The notes under the pieces were generated by a model. The model searched no databases, was not told the origin of the DNA, and saw nothing but the letters and a program-made list of their open reading frames with translations. A stretch of DNA of 44,837 nt from an uncultured Eubacteriales bacterium (GTDB taxonomy: Bacteria > Bacillota > Clostridia > Peptostreptococcales > Anaerovoracaceae), in the NCBI GenBank assembly GCA_900315125.1, contig OMXT01000069.1, forward strand, positions 1-44,837, written 5' to 3'. The translations under genes were made by a program, and so were the position numbers. Positions within the stretch are counted from its first letter, which is position 1, and each line of letters starts with the position of its first letter. Below are positions 44,620 to 44,837 of this stretch, one piece after another.

Positions 44620-44837
44620 CTACAGCTCCAGTTTAATGTCATCGCCGAACATCCGGCGTACACGCCGGGAAAGTTCAGCAGTCCCGCGTGAAGAAAGACT
44701 CGGATCCTCTTCCAGTATCTGTACTGCCGCTTCTCTCGCTTTGGAGAGAATATCCGAATGCCGTACGATGTCGCTGATGCGCATTTCAGGAAGTCCGTGC
44801 TGCCTTGTTCCGAATATTTCTCCCGGCCCCCGCAGAT
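44620..44837 (-). CDS. recG: ATP-dependent DNA helicase RecG, C-terminal end
   Basis: 71 residues and the stop TAG (44620-44622) are inside the window; the remainder lies beyond 44837. The visible part begins LRGPGEIFGTRQHGLPE, the conserved RecG motif after helicase motif VI, followed by the family's C-terminal helices (ILSKAREAAVQILEEDP). RecG remodels stalled forks. It precedes nnrE by 24 bases. Confidence 0.92.
   Translation of the reverse strand, partial: LRGPGEIFGTRQHGLPEMRISDIVRHSDILSKAREAAVQILEEDPSLSSRGTAELSRRVRRMFGDDIKLEL

Overview
The window looks like a chromosomal segment of a Gram-positive anaerobe of the Bacillota, class Clostridia, probably near Lachnospiraceae or a related family. 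The evidence is the gene content and order (obgE-rpmA-rplU, recA-cinA-pgsA-rimO-ftsK, alaS-ireB-ruvX, recG-nnrE-rsmD-coaD-tmcAL-rpmF), strong AGGAGG-type ribosome binding sites, TTGACA-N17-TATAAT promoters, Gram-positive CGAAC-N4-GTTCT LexA boxes, a Spo0A-type DNA-binding domain, and a purine operon that splits AICAR transformylase from a PurO-type IMP cyclohydrolase. I see no rRNA, tRNA, insertion sequence or CRISPR array.

Layout. (1) 1-6660, plus strand: a near-consensus promoter, a cobalamin riboswitch and a four-gene operon. It encodes an 871-residue secreted multidomain protein, a corrinoid-type substrate-binding lipoprotein, a BtuC/FecCD permease and an ATPase with an extra C-terminal domain. 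(2) 6661-7100, plus strand: a YneA-like LysM membrane protein behind three evenly spaced LexA-like boxes. (3) 7100-8990: a convergent intergenic region with two hairpins, then a minus-strand NlpC/P60-like secreted protein with a terminator-like hairpin in its leader. (4) 9076-10829: a phenylacetate-CoA ligase homologue with a tandem-ACT partner. (5) 10944-20016: purE-purM-purN-purO-purH-purD-purL, without purC, purF, purB or purK. (6) 20102-23494: alaS-ireB-ruvX. (7) 23690-26074: iscS-iscU, a 59-residue DUF896 protein and a free-standing Spo0A C-terminal-domain protein. (8) 26237-32292: rplU-rpmA-obgE, an HD/radical-SAM fusion, its DUF2344 partner and comEA. (9) 32322-40787: asd-ftsK-rimO-pgsA-cinA-recA. 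(10) 40804-44837: recG (partial)-nnrE-rsmD-coaD-coiled-coil gene-tmcAL-rpmF. From 7420 onward every gene is on the minus strand.

How the genes work together. The first operon should be shut off by intracellular B12 and should take up a corrinoid. Its first product carries two copies of one beta-rich domain, one copy of a second domain, and what looks like only the N-terminal lobe of the substrate-binding protein encoded next door. This is the best candidate here for an undescribed system: a secreted corrinoid-capture or docking factor. Two loci carry SOS operators, yneA-like and recA. The ribosomal block shows a correlated change: L27 lacks the N-terminal extension usual in Bacillota, and the gene for the Prp protease that removes it is missing from its usual place. 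The rest is mostly conserved housekeeping.
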